This document shows positions 1-8,645 of a DNA stretch of 52,845 nucleotides, in pieces. Source of the DNA: Desulfoscipio geothermicus DSM 3669 (GTDB taxonomy: Bacteria; Bacillota; Desulfotomaculia; Desulfotomaculales; Desulfallaceae). The position numbers were made by a program, and so were the translations under genes. How positions within the stretch are numbered: the first letter of the stretch is position 1; each line of letters starts with the position of its first letter. The stretch covers positions 1 through 52,845 of the forward strand of contig NZ_FOYM01000027.1 in NCBI RefSeq assembly GCF_900115975.1, written 5' to 3'. The notes beneath the pieces were generated by a model. That model ran no database searches, was not told where the DNA came from, and was given only the letters and a program-made list of their open reading frames with translations.

Positions 1-107
1 ACCATAGCGGAGAGGATACACCCGTTCCCATCCCGAACACGGCAGTTAAGCTCTCCAGCGCCGATGGTACTGGGGTTCGTCCCCGGGAGAGTAGGTCGTT
101 GCCGGAA
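1..107 (+). rRNA. rrf: 5S ribosomal RNA, 3' part (5' end cut by window)
   Basis: The stretch shows the conserved 5S core: CCGTTCCCATCCCGAAC, then GGCAGTTAAGCTC, CGCCGATGGTACTG and the closing GGGAGAGTAGGTCG. About a dozen bases at the 5' end lie outside the window. It should be the last gene of an rRNA operon coming in from the left. An intrinsic terminator follows directly. Confidence 0.95.
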
Positions 108-116
108 TTAATTTTC

Positions 117-149
117 AAAAGCTCTTGGACTAAAACCAGGAGCTTTTTC
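117..149 (+). terminator. rRNA operon terminator
   Basis: Stem AAAGCTCTTGG / CCAGGAGCTTTTT with a short A-rich loop and a T-run, placed just after the 5S gene. Confidence 0.85.
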
Positions 150-153
150 TACT

Positions 154-243
154 AAGGGTCAGACTTAAACTTATATAAACTAACTGTTTAAATACTATAT
201 ATTGATAATATGGTTAGTTTAAAGAAGTTTAAGTCTGACCCTT
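154..243. repeat. 90-bp inverted repeat (MITE or REP-like)
   Basis: The outer arms, AAGGGTCAGACTTAAAC at 154-170 and its exact complement at 227-243, are 17 bp long. A second nested pair (AAACTAAC near 177, GTTAGTTT near 214) makes the whole element one long imperfect hairpin with an AT-rich core. The right arm supplies the last codons and stop of the MaoC-like gene on the minus strand, so the element was inserted at, or recruited as, that gene's 3' end. No transposase is nearby. Confidence 0.7.
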
Positions 244-660
244 AATGGGTATTATTTTGCCCGAAACTTCTCCTTCCAAGACCACTTTGTTTTGCTGGTT
301 GGTACAAATTATTTGGAGGGTTAATTTGTTTTTTTGTGGGTCTTTTTCTTTTACTGTAACCCGGGCACAAATAGTTTCACCAATGTAAACCGGGGCTAGA
401 AACTTAAAAGACATTTTAGTAGCCGGGTAAGGTTCAGGTAACAAAGTGCCTCCAGCATGGGTGATCATGCTGCCTGTTAAAAGTCCCGGTATAACCCGGT
501 CTTTGAAACCGCAAAGGGTAGCGGCCCGGGGGTCCAAGTGAATGGGGTTGAAGTCTCCGGTTACACCAATGAAATTGGATACATCTCCTTCTGTGAAAGT
601 GCGATAAAAAGTTATAGTATCACCAACTTGCATATCTTTCCATGATGAAAATGAACGCAT
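229..660 (-). CDS. MaoC-like (R)-hydratase / hot-dog dehydratase
   Basis: A 143-residue single hot-dog domain protein of the MaoC / PhaJ type. The family hydrates trans-2-enoyl-CoA to (R)-3-hydroxyacyl-CoA in the cytosol. The active-site loop GDFNPIHLD (about residues 35-43) carries the expected Asp and His, followed by a family-typical Gly-rich helix region (VIPGLLTGSMI). The length matches single-domain family members. The start is set by AGGAGG eight bases upstream of the ATG. The stop lies in the inverted repeat at 154-243, so the last residues (about PIKGQT) may be repeat-derived. Substrate is unknown. It is a lone gene, separated from the downstream 5S gene by that repeat. Confidence 0.85.
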   Translation of the reverse strand: MRSFSSWKDMQVGDTITFYRTFTEGDVSNFIGVTGDFNPIHLDPRAATLCGFKDRVIPGLLTGSMITHAGGTLLPEPYPATKMSFKFLAPVYIGETICARVTVKEKDPQKNKLTLQIICTNQQNKVVLEGEVSGKIIPIKGQT

Positions 661-746
661 TTTGTAAACCTCCTAATCATAGCTGTACTCCTATTGTTCC
701 TACCGGCAACAATACAGAACCGCTAACGGTTCAGTTCAGTAGTTAT

Positions 747-2981
747 TTAATGCTGATTAAACCGTACGAAAAATGTAGTTCCCGTGGGGCCGGTTTTTAC
801 TTCAATAGTTGCGTTATGCCTGGCTGATATGCTGTAGCACACGGCCAAGCCCAGACCTGTCCCGTTGTCTTTGGTAGTTAGAAATGGCGTACCTATTTTG
901 TCCAGTATTGGGGGGTCGATTCCTTTACCCTCATCCTGTACCGCCAGAACCACCTCATCAGCATCTGTATATGTTTTTATGCTTAGATTGCCGGGGGAAG
1001 TCATTGCTTCCAATCCATTGCGCACCAGGTTAAGAACAAGTTGCCGGATTTCTTTATCATCCAGGTGTAAATCCGGTATATCATGAAGTTCTAAAACAAT
1101 ATTATTGTCAGTTTTAAAGGCGTCCGCCTGGATTAACGGGAAAATTGCTTTCACTATAGTATTCAGGTTTTGCACTTGCTTGTCAACGGGTTTATTTTTT
1201 GCCAGGGATAAAAAATGTGTTATTATGGAGTTAGCCCTGTCCAACTCTTCAATCATTAATTCAAAAAATTCTTTATATTGGATGCATTCCTTTTTGCTCT
1301 CAAGTATTTGTAAAAAACCCCGTACGGTAGTCATCGGGTTTCTAACTTCGTGGCCGATGCTTGCGGCCATTTCCCCAACCAAATTAAGCCGGTCAAGCCG
1401 GGCCATTTCCTTTTCCAATTGCTTGCGCCCGGTGATATCTATGCCTAATACCAGTACCAAAGGGGATCCATCGTTATCATGGAAAGGATAGGCGTAGATC
1501 TGGTAAGTCCGGCCATCAAACCGGTTCCACTCCCATGATCGGGGGCATTGTGTTTCTAAGACAGTGAATGATTTACAAATTTCACAGGGCTTATTTTTTT
1601 GTAATAGAACTTCATAGCAAGCTTTTTTTCCCGGCTTCCCGATGTGTTCCCAAAAATAGCGGTTGGCGAAACGAATTGAACGGTCCGGAGCGAGAAGGTA
1701 GACTAAAGCGGGTAAACTGTCCAAAAGTAAAAATAATCTTTGCCGTTCAGCCTGCAAAGCAGCCTCCGATTGTTTCAATTCGGTGATATCATTAATTACG
1801 CTGAGTATACATTTCTCCCCGGCCACTTCAATGATCTCCGATGACAGCGTCCCTACACGCATACCACCGGATTTTGTGCGAAAATTGGCTTCAATATTAT
1901 TAAGGGTTCCTTGTTCAGTGAAAATACTGTCAATTCTGGCGTATTCTTCAGGATTGGCCCAAATAAACAGTTCTTCCGGAGTACGGCCGATAACTTCTTG
2001 GTGACAAAAACCGAAAACATGTAAAAAACTCTTGTTAATATCAATCAATCGTCTGTCTCCAAGTTTGGAAATATACATTGGCAGCGGACTGGTATTAAAT
2101 GCTTTGGAGAAACGCTCCTCTGACAGGCGCAGCGCTTTCTCCGCCTGTTTGCGCTCCGTGATGTCCGAGACTACCCCGACCAGACCGCCCACGGTGCCGT
2201 CAACATTTAAAAATGTGGCTTTATTGAGGATAACATCGTGATTGGTGCCGTCGGCATACGGAAGAGAAGTTTCATATTTCTGGACACCGGGGTTGCGAAA
2301 CAATACTAAATCCATCCAGCGATATTTACCGGCCAGATCTTTGGGGAAGATGTCATATACGGTTTTACCCACAATTTCCTCTTTGGAAAATCCGATTTGT
2401 TCCTCGAAAGCGGCATTGCAGCCCATATATAAACCATCAACATTTTTATAATAAATCGGGTTGGGTATGGTATCAATTAATCGTTGCAGGAAAAGCAGTT
2501 GTTCCTGTAAAGCCTGTTCAAACTCCTTATTTTTTTTTGCATGTTCTGATATATCTATCGCACAACCACACGCGCCCAGGAGGTTGTTTTGTTCGTCGTA
2601 AATAAAATCTCCTTTTAATAAAACGGTTGTTAATGTTCCATCTGCGGATAATAATGTGGTTTCGTTAATGCTGAAAATACCGTCACTTAAATCTTTGCAA
2701 GCAGTTTGGGGATAAACTATTTTAGTTGATTTACCGGGTTTTATCTGTAGCCGTTTCAAGTATTCTTCCCGGGTTAGCCCCAATAACTGTGCATCATCAT
2801 AACCATCAACTATCCGTGTGGCCTTGTTTCTGTAAATAACTTTACCGGATTCGTCATAAATGATTGTATAAACCGGTAGCTGATCAATAATGTATTTATA
2901 AAACTTGAGCTCTTTAACTTGTTGACGTAGCTCAACCAATTCACCTATTAGTTGCTCTTTTGTTTTTTCTGAATCTTTCAC
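747..2981 (-). CDS. soluble multi-PAS sensor histidine kinase
   Basis: A 744-residue kinase with no membrane segment. A short N-terminal coiled stretch is followed by four PAS domains (roughly 30-150, 155-280, 285-405, 410-525), a HisKA dimerisation domain with the H-box ASIGHEVRNPMTTVRGFL near residue 540, and a HATPase domain with N-box (LNLVRNGLEAM) and G-boxes (DEGKGIDPP, GTGLGLAV). The fourth PAS holds a Cys cluster (CYEVL, KPCEICKS, TQCPRSW), as in a known PAS subgroup that may bind metal or sense redox. The start is GTG with GGGGG upstream. No response regulator is adjacent, so it may feed a phosphorelay such as Spo0A; that is inference. It is divergent from the gene at 3109. Confidence 0.9.
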   Translation of the reverse strand: MKDSEKTKEQLIGELVELRQQVKELKFYKYIIDQLPVYTIIYDESGKVIYRNKATRIVDGYDDAQLLGLTREEYLKRLQIKPGKSTKIVYPQTACKDLSDGIFSINETTLLSADGTLTTVLLKGDFIYDEQNNLLGACGCAIDISEHAKKNKEFEQALQEQLLFLQRLIDTIPNPIYYKNVDGLYMGCNAAFEEQIGFSKEEIVGKTVYDIFPKDLAGKYRWMDLVLFRNPGVQKYETSLPYADGTNHDVILNKATFLNVDGTVGGLVGVVSDITERKQAEKALRLSEERFSKAFNTSPLPMYISKLGDRRLIDINKSFLHVFGFCHQEVIGRTPEELFIWANPEEYARIDSIFTEQGTLNNIEANFRTKSGGMRVGTLSSEIIEVAGEKCILSVINDITELKQSEAALQAERQRLFLLLDSLPALVYLLAPDRSIRFANRYFWEHIGKPGKKACYEVLLQKNKPCEICKSFTVLETQCPRSWEWNRFDGRTYQIYAYPFHDNDGSPLVLVLGIDITGRKQLEKEMARLDRLNLVGEMAASIGHEVRNPMTTVRGFLQILESKKECIQYKEFFELMIEELDRANSIITHFLSLAKNKPVDKQVQNLNTIVKAIFPLIQADAFKTDNNIVLELHDIPDLHLDDKEIRQLVLNLVRNGLEAMTSPGNLSIKTYTDADEVVLAVQDEGKGIDPPILDKIGTPFLTTKDNGTGLGLAVCYSISARHNATIEVKTGPTGTTFFVRFNQH

Positions 2982-3006
2982 TTTTATATTACCCCCGACG
3001 AATGAC

Positions 3007-3033
3007 TTGAAAATTCTTATGATATGGTATAAT
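3007..3033 (+). promoter_or_regulatory. candidate sigma-A promoter (extended -10)
   Basis: TATAAT at 3028-3033 is preceded by TGG (extended -10 pattern), with a weak TTGAAA at 3007-3012 at a short 15-bp spacing. It lies 75 bp before the ATG of the next gene. Confidence 0.5.
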
Positions 3034-3108
3034 TGATTTTAGATCACAGCCGGCATATTACCTTTGGGAATTATGTCGAATTTAGAAAAATTTTAAGGAG
3101 TTGAGCCA

Positions 3109-3444
3109 ATGGAAAGCACTCTGCAAAACAACGATGCCCAATATTTGCTTGCCGCATTGATTGAGATTTACCGGGGAAACAGGGTTTATTTACCGGAATT
3201 TGACCCTCAAATGGAGAGAGAGTTGCTAAGGGACGTATTTTCAGCTGCTATCAGCTTTGCGCGGTTTGATGAATCCCGTAAAACTATCAGTGAAGAAATA
3301 TATAAATGCCTTCATGAAGGGGCGACCGTAAAAGAACAGGTGGAACTGGTACAGGAACAAACGCCGGACGTGTTGAACGCCAAGATGGTTGCCGCCGCGC
3401 ACGTATTAAAGTTGCTGGATGACACTAAAATTAAATTTTATTAA
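3109..3444 (+). CDS. hypothetical protein, 111 aa, alpha-helical
   Basis: I do not recognise the family. The product is soluble, Glu/Lys-rich and predicted mainly helical, with no signal peptide, no membrane segment and no Cys motif. An AAGGAG site seven bases upstream and a TATAAT box at 3028 support it as a real gene. It sits 38 bp before the small symporter subunit gene and on the same strand, so it may be the first gene of the symporter/two-component operon; the link in function is not visible from sequence. Confidence 0.75.
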   Translation: MESTLQNNDAQYLLAALIEIYRGNRVYLPEFDPQMERELLRDVFSAAISFARFDESRKTISEEIYKCLHEGATVKEQVELVQEQTPDVLNAKMVAAAHVLKLLDDTKIKFY

Positions 3445-3481
3445 TAGAATAGTTCAATGCATGGCACCGGGAGGATAACTA

Positions 3482-3619
3482 ATGGCGGAAAAATTTCTCT
3501 TCGGATTACCCGTGGTTACCTGGCTTCTGGTAGTGGCACCTTTCACGGTGTTTTGGTTTTTACCATTGGTTCTGGCCAAAATAATTTTAAACAGACAGCA
3601 GGGGACGGGAATTGATTGA
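3482..3619 (+). CDS. small membrane partner of sodium:solute symporter, 45 aa
   Basis: The ORF codes for a 45-residue protein with one long hydrophobic segment (about residues 6-36: LPVVTWLLVVAPFTVFWFLP) and a short basic tail. GGGAGG stands eight bases before the ATG. Its stop overlaps the TTG start of the symporter gene by 8 bp, which means translational coupling. Small one-span proteins encoded just before SSS transporters are a known arrangement (as with the DUF997-type proteins next to PanF), so I infer an accessory subunit of the transporter that follows. Confidence 0.75.
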   Translation: MAEKFLFGLPVVTWLLVVAPFTVFWFLPLVLAKIILNRQQGTGID

Positions 3620-5090
3620 GCTGTTATACTTGGCGTTTTTTATTTTGTATACCATAACTATTCTCTGGTTCGGCAAGCATGGTTTTGACCGGGTGAATAG
3701 TGTCAGGGATTTTTACCTGGCCGGTAGCACCCTGGGCCTGGTTGCTTCCGTTTGTACTTTTGCGGCCACCTGGTTCAGCGCCGCATCCATGCTGGGACTG
3801 CCCGGTTCCTTGTACGCTTACGGTTACGCCGCCATACCCTATAGCATTTTCGGCTGGTTCATAGGCGCCGCGTTTATCGTGCTTATGAGTGTCCGTCTCA
3901 GGAAGTACGACGTTGTCACGATACCCGAGTTTTTCCGTGTCCGGTACCAGAGCAAGTTGATGCAGGCAATGGGCGGCTTGGTCATTGTTTTCGGTTACAT
4001 TTTCTATATAATAATACAAATCCGCGGCTTCGGCATTGTCATGTCGTCGCTGCTGGACATACCTTATTCTTTCAGCATTCTTTTCATTTATCTTTTTATT
4101 CTGTATACCACCTTCGGAGGCCTGCACTCGGTCACCCGCACCGATGTCGTCAACCTGCTCCTTATTTTCGGCGGCTCCTTATTGTCCGCATATTTCATTG
4201 TTCAGTCCGCGGGCGGAATTACCAACCTGCACCTGGCCGCGGCCGAAATCAACACGGAAGTGCTGGCGGGCAGCGGCGAAATTACCCCCAGGGGCAGCCT
4301 TTTACACCCCTTTGCCATGGGGTTGCAGCCTCCTCTTTTCCTGATCACAGCTTTTTGCGGCTGGGGGCTCGGCCTGGCGGCCAACCCCCAGTATGCCATG
4401 CGCATCCTATCCGCCAGGGATACCAGAACTGCAGCCTTGATGGTGGGCATCGCCGTACTGCTGCTTGGTTTCATATATATAGCCATCATACTGGCGGGGA
4501 TCGGTTCAAGGGTGATGCTTCCCACCGCACCCGTGGATTCCATTGACATGGTTTTCCCTTATATCATAGACAGGGTATTGCATATCAAGCTGGGCGGCCT
4601 TATTCTGATAAGCATCATAGCCGCCGCGCTTTCCACCGCCAACTCCCAGTTACTGATCATAGCCAGCGGGCTTACTTACGATATTTACAAGAATTATTCC
4701 AATTCTTACATTAGCGAAGAAAAATTTATCAATTTAAACCGCGTGGCAATTGCCGCCGGGGGAACCATTTCGTTGCTCCTGGCCGTCAATCCGCCGCAGG
4801 GGCTGCTGGTTTTCGGCAGCAATATTTGGGGCATAGTGGCGGCTACTTTCCTGTTCCCCCTGTACGGCGGCCTCTTCTGGCGGAGTGCAACCAGACAGGG
4901 CGCCATTGCCTCGTTTCTGGGCGGGTTAATTGTCAGCGTCGGCTGGCTGAGGATATATTACAACTACCTGGTTGGTACTCCGGCGGAAATTATTCACCCG
5001 GCGTTTCCCGGCGTGCTGGTTTCTTTTTTGCTGTTCATTTTAATTAGTAAACTGACTGCACAAACAAAAAAACAGGAAACGAACACTTAA
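3612..5090 (+). CDS. sodium:solute symporter (SSS family)
   Basis: A 492-residue, very hydrophobic protein with about 13 membrane segments. It has the SSS pattern: an N-terminal helix, FYLAGSTLGLVASVCTFAATWFSAAS (TM1-2, typical sodium-site region), VPEFF-like VTIPEFFRVRY, and AAALSTANSQLLIIASGLTYDIY in the region of TM8 that carries the sodium-binding Ser/Thr pair. The family moves organic acids, amino acids or sugars into the cell with sodium. The start is TTG, coupled to the 45-aa gene. A two-component system follows 49 bp later, so the transporter may be the signal-linked uptake route for the same substrate as the pxp genes. Substrate cannot be read from sequence. Confidence 0.9.
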   Translation: MIELLYLAFFILYTITILWFGKHGFDRVNSVRDFYLAGSTLGLVASVCTFAATWFSAASMLGLPGSLYAYGYAAIPYSIFGWFIGAAFIVLMSVRLRKYDVVTIPEFFRVRYQSKLMQAMGGLVIVFGYIFYIIIQIRGFGIVMSSLLDIPYSFSILFIYLFILYTTFGGLHSVTRTDVVNLLLIFGGSLLSAYFIVQSAGGITNLHLAAAEINTEVLAGSGEITPRGSLLHPFAMGLQPPLFLITAFCGWGLGLAANPQYAMRILSARDTRTAALMVGIAVLLLGFIYIAIILAGIGSRVMLPTAPVDSIDMVFPYIIDRVLHIKLGGLILISIIAAALSTANSQLLIIASGLTYDIYKNYSNSYISEEKFINLNRVAIAAGGTISLLLAVNPPQGLLVFGSNIWGIVAATFLFPLYGGLFWRSATRQGAIASFLGGLIVSVGWLRIYYNYLVGTPAEIIHPAFPGVLVSFLLFILISKLTAQTKKQETNT

Positions 5091-5139
5091 CCTCCGTTTC
5101 CCAGGGGAGGGCATCCCGGCAGAGAGGGTGAACTTATAA

Positions 5140-6879
5140 TTGCGGCTGGGAATTGAAAATAAAATTATGCTGCCTTTTTTACTACTGGTCATTATCCCCG
5201 TTTTATCCGTGGGTGTTGTTTCTTACCTGGGCAGTTTTAATCACCTGCTTAATAATGAAAAGAAATTATCGGCCAACGAACTGAATAACGCGGCCTTCGC
5301 TTTGGACAATCTCTACCAGATTGGAATCGACAACGGTTTGTCGCCGGAGGATTTGCGCTTCAAGACAACAGAATTCCTGTACGAAAAGAACATGGCCGGT
5401 TTTTTCCTGGACACCGGCCGTTTTGAGGGGGTAATAGAAGACCCGGAATTGGAAAAAGCACTGCTGGTTGCAATGCAGGACATGCCGGGGCGTTTCGAGG
5501 GTGAACTGGCCCTCCCCGGCAGGGATTTTTCCAGGAGATTTCTCGTATACAAGCTGGTTCCCCGGCAAAACCTGGTGTTGTTCAAACCGGTGCAGATGGA
5601 CTATCTGGCGCCGCCGCTGTTTGAAATCCAGAAATATACCATCCTGGTGGCCCTGGTGGGTGTAATTTTGGCCGTGGAATTAACCATACTCATTGCCCAC
5701 AGCCTTTCCAGGCCCATACGCGGGCTGGCCGACGTTTGCCGCGAAATCGGGAAAGGCAACCTGGCGCCACGCTTTGAAATCAAGAGGAATGACGAAATAG
5801 GTATCCTGGCGGAATCTATCCGCGACATGAGTGTGAAGCTGGACGAAAAAAAACAGCAACTGCTCAAGGTACAGCGATTAAATGAGGAAATTTTACAGCA
5901 TACCACCACCGGAATTCTTACTACGGACCATACCGGCAGGGTAGTGGCGGTGAACGATACCGCCAAAGATATAATGAGGTGTGATGGTGCTTCCAATTCC
6001 CCTGTACTGGATGAACTGCTCAACCTGGCCGTTTTGACGCTTGAGTATGGAAAACCCCTGCACGTAATCAAACAGGTTGAGGATAACCAGGACAGGCGAT
6101 ATATTGAGGTAAACACGGCTCTGTTTGACGATGAAATGGACCAAAAAGGAGTTGTTGTCAGTTTCCAGGACGTTACCAGGAAGCGTAAAATCGAAGAAAG
6201 AATTGAAACCATAAATCGCCTAACATCTTTGGGCGAACTGGCGGCAGGCCTGGCGCACGAAATTCGTAATCCCCTGGCGGGGATGAAAACCAGCTGCCAG
6301 GTGCTGGCGGCCAGGCTGAAGGACAACCAGCAATACCTGCCGCTGCTGGAAGGCGTCCAAGCGGAAATAAACAGGCTGGGAAACCTGGTAACGGACCTTC
6401 TGGGTTTTGCCCGCACCACCCCTACGCGCATAACCGCCGTTGACATACAGGAGGTTGTATATAACGCCAAGTTTTTGCTGGACAAGCAACTTGCAAACGG
6501 TAACATCGCCTTTTCCGTCCAGACGCCCACGAACCTGCCGCCCGTTAAGGCGGACAAGGACCACCTGCGGCAAATTTTTCTCAACCTGTTTATGAACGCG
6601 GTCAAATTTATGCCCAACGGCGGCACTCTGGAAGTCAAAATTGAGCCGAGCGACTCTAAAAGCCTATGTATAAAGGTAACCGACACGGGCGTGGGGATTG
6701 CGCCCGGTAATTTGTATAAAATCTTCAACCCTTTTTTCAGCACGGACCCCAGGGGAACCGGGCTGGGACTGTCGGTGGTACAGAAACTGGTTGCTGAAAA
6801 TGAAGGTACCATCGACGTGGAAAGTGAACCGGGCCGGACAACCTTTACGATTCAGCTTCCGGTCATGGGGAGGGGGTAA
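5140..6879 (+). CDS. membrane sensor histidine kinase (HAMP-PAS-HisKA)
   Basis: A 579-residue kinase. TM1 is at about 10-30 and TM2 at about 178-200; between them is a sensor domain of about 145 residues facing outward. HAMP follows (SLSRPIRGLADVCREIGKGN), then a short coiled coil, a PAS domain (about 245-355), HisKA with H-box LAAGLAHEIRNPLAG near residue 375, and a HATPase domain (N-box NLFMNAVKF, DTGVGIAP, GTGLGLSV). It starts at TTG 5140 behind AGAGAGGG. The next gene is its response regulator, 5 bp away. The NtrB/DctB-like layout, with pxpABC and a TRAP transporter downstream, suggests sensing of an external carboxylate or lactam; the ligand is inference. Confidence 0.9.
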   Translation: MRLGIENKIMLPFLLLVIIPVLSVGVVSYLGSFNHLLNNEKKLSANELNNAAFALDNLYQIGIDNGLSPEDLRFKTTEFLYEKNMAGFFLDTGRFEGVIEDPELEKALLVAMQDMPGRFEGELALPGRDFSRRFLVYKLVPRQNLVLFKPVQMDYLAPPLFEIQKYTILVALVGVILAVELTILIAHSLSRPIRGLADVCREIGKGNLAPRFEIKRNDEIGILAESIRDMSVKLDEKKQQLLKVQRLNEEILQHTTTGILTTDHTGRVVAVNDTAKDIMRCDGASNSPVLDELLNLAVLTLEYGKPLHVIKQVEDNQDRRYIEVNTALFDDEMDQKGVVVSFQDVTRKRKIEERIETINRLTSLGELAAGLAHEIRNPLAGMKTSCQVLAARLKDNQQYLPLLEGVQAEINRLGNLVTDLLGFARTTPTRITAVDIQEVVYNAKFLLDKQLANGNIAFSVQTPTNLPPVKADKDHLRQIFLNLFMNAVKFMPNGGTLEVKIEPSDSKSLCIKVTDTGVGIAPGNLYKIFNPFFSTDPRGTGLGLSVVQKLVAENEGTIDVESEPGRTTFTIQLPVMGRG

Positions 6880-6884
6880 GATGG

Positions 6885-8399
6885 ATGAAGGAAAAGATAC
6901 TCATTGTCGACGACGAAGCTACTTTCAGGAACTCCTTGCGAGCGGGGCTGGAAGACGCGGGCTACACTGTCGATACCGACGCCGACGGCGAAGGCGTTCT
7001 GGAACAAATTGCACTGAAAAACCATGAACTGGTCCTGCTGGATATCCGGTTGCCGTATAAAAACGGCATTGAATTGTTAAAGGAAATTAAAATAAAGTTT
7101 CCGGACATAGTGGTTATCCTCATGACAGCTTACGGCGATACAAAAAGTACCGTCGAGGCCATCAAAGAAGGGGCTTATGACTATCTGAACAAGCCTTTCG
7201 ACCTTGACGAGGTCAAGGCGTGCCTGGATAAAGCCTTTGCTACCAGGAGATTGTCCGGGCAGGCAACTTCATTTTACGAGAAGCGCGAAGCTCTGGAAAG
7301 CATCAGCATTATCGGTGAAAGCCCGGCAATCAGGGAGGTAATCAATAAAATATCGATGGTTTCCCAACATGATAACACAACTGTTTTTATCCAGGGTGAA
7401 ACCGGGACGGGCAAAGAGCTGGTGGCCAAGGCGGTGCATTATTACAGTAAGCGGAAAAACAAGCCGTTCCTCGATATTAATTGCGCGGCCATACCCCGCG
7501 ATTTGTTGGAAAGTGAACTGTTCGGCTTTGAAAAGAGTGCTTTCACGGGAGCGTCCAGCACCAAAAAAGGCCTTTTGGAAATGGCCAACGGAGGCACCCT
7601 GTTCCTGGATGAAATAGGCGAGCTGGCCACGGACCTGCAGTGCAAGCTGCTGCGTTTCCTGGAGGATAAAAAATTTAAAAGGATAGGCGGCCTTGAGGAT
7701 ATTCACGTGGACGTGCGGATAATCACCGCCACCAACCAGGACTTGGGGACGGAGATCAACCGGGGTAACTTCAGGAAGGACCTGTACTATCGCCTGAATG
7801 TATTTCCCATCAACCTCCCTCCGTTAAGGGAAAGGGAAGACGATGTGGTGCTTATCGCCTACCACTTTTTACGGCAATTCAACAAACAGATGGGCAAAAA
7901 CTTTACCGGTTTCTCGGTGGAAACCGAAAATATCCTTAAAAGATACACCTGGCCGGGTAACGTACGCGAACTGAAAAACGTGATTGAGAGAATACTGATA
8001 CTGCACGATGTTAAGTGGGTATCTCCGGGCGAACTGCCCGAGTCGTTGCGCAACGCCGCTACCCGTTTGGGCGGCGCGGAGCCGTCTTCATCCAAGGGGT
8101 TGGAAGTGGTTGGCGTTTCCGCGGTTTCCACCGGTCACGGGATAAATGAAGAATCCGTCCCGGTGGGGGCAGCCGCGGAAAAAAACACGGGTATTAACAC
8201 GCCTGCGGTGGAACCGGAAAAACTCAATAACGACGGGTTTTCCCTGGAAAAAGAGTTGCAGTCCATTGAACGAACCTACCTGGAAAAAGCTTTGCGGGAA
8301 ACCCGGTGGAATATTACCAGGGCCGCCGAAATGCTGGGTATAAGCCGGTTTGCCCTGCAGCGCAGAATTGAGAAGTATTTTAAAAAGCCGCGGGACTGA
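6885..8399 (+). CDS. NtrC-family sigma54-dependent response regulator
   Basis: A 504-residue regulator. The receiver domain (1-120) has DDE near residues 9-11, phospho-acceptor Asp in LVLLDIRLP, and Lys in NKPF. The AAA+ domain (about 140-375) has Walker A GETGTGKE and Walker [12 protein letters not shown] Pro/Ala/Glu linker is followed by a Fis-type HTH ([21 protein letters not shown]) at the C terminus. The sigma54-contact loop reads SAFTGA where GAFTGA is the rule (FEKSAFTGA). The start is ATG 6885 behind GGGAGGGGG; an in-line ATG four bases earlier is out of frame. It is paired with the kinase at 5140. A candidate UAS and -24/-12 promoter lie just downstream, so the pxp/TRAP genes are the likely target. 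Confidence 0.92.
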   Translation: MKEKILIVDDEATFRNSLRAGLEDAGYTVDTDADGEGVLEQIALKNHELVLLDIRLPYKNGIELLKEIKIKFPDIVVILMTAYGDTKSTVEAIKEGAYDYLNKPFDLDEVKACLDKAFATRRLSGQATSFYEKREALESISIIGESPAIREVINKISMVSQHDNTTVFIQGETGTGKELVAKAVHYYSKRKNKPFLDINCAAIPRDLLESELFGFEKSAFTGASSTKKGLLEMANGGTLFLDEIGELATDLQCKLLRFLEDKKFKRIGGLEDIHVDVRIITATNQDLGTEINRGNFRKDLYYRLNVFPINLPPLREREDDVVLIAYHFLRQFNKQMGKNFTGFSVETENILKRYTWPGNVRELKNVIERILILHDVKWVSPGELPESLRNAATRLGGAEPSSSKGLEVVGVSAVSTGHGINEESVPVGAAAEKNTGINTPAVEPEKLNNDGFSLEKELQSIERTYLEKALRETRWNITRAAEMLGISRFALQRRIEKYFKKPRD

Positions 8400-8403
8400 T
8401 CAC

Positions 8404-8440
8404 TGTGCAAAATGGCACATCAAATTGTGCGAAAGCGCTC
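8404..8440. promoter_or_regulatory. candidate activator binding sites (UAS)
   Basis: A perfect interrupted palindrome TGTGC-N6-GCACA lies at 8404-8419, and a related half-degenerate copy (TGTGC-GAAA-GCGCT) at 8426-8439. They sit about 170 bp upstream of the -24/-12 candidate and about 230 bp upstream of pxpA, a usual distance for NtrC-type enhancer sites. The binding protein would be the regulator at 6885. Confidence 0.55.
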
Positions 8441-8584
8441 ACTTGAAGGGTGCTTTGGGGGCTTTTCAGGGTAAAAGCGCTCATGCCGGTCGGGGTTGAA
8501 GACAACATGATAAAAAAAATGACTTAAGAAAACCTGTTTGCATTGGGCTGTTAACGCCGGCACCCGGGGAGTACATACCCTCGC

Positions 8585-8600
8585 AGGCATTAAATTTGCT
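8585..8600 (+). promoter_or_regulatory. candidate sigma54 (-24/-12) promoter of pxp operon
   Basis: AGGCATTAAATTTGCT has GG and GC separated by exactly 10 bp and matches the consensus TGGCAC-N5-TTGCW at the key GGCA and TTGCT positions. It is 46 bp before the likely pxpA start. Confidence 0.6.
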
Positions 8601-8645
8601 TTGTAAAATATTTTTGATTCACTGGGCAGCAAGGGAGGTGATACT

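Noticed and set aside
3624-4127. 167-codon minus-strand frame
   Set aside because: Antisense to the symporter gene and without family signature.
5601-6812. 403-codon open frame on the minus strand
   Set aside because: It is antisense to the well-supported histidine kinase at 5140-6879, rich in Ser/Arg/Pro as shadow frames are, and lacks a ribosome site.
8401-8645. gene in the gap before pxpA
   Set aside because: No frame with a ribosome site; the gap is better explained by activator sites and a promoter.
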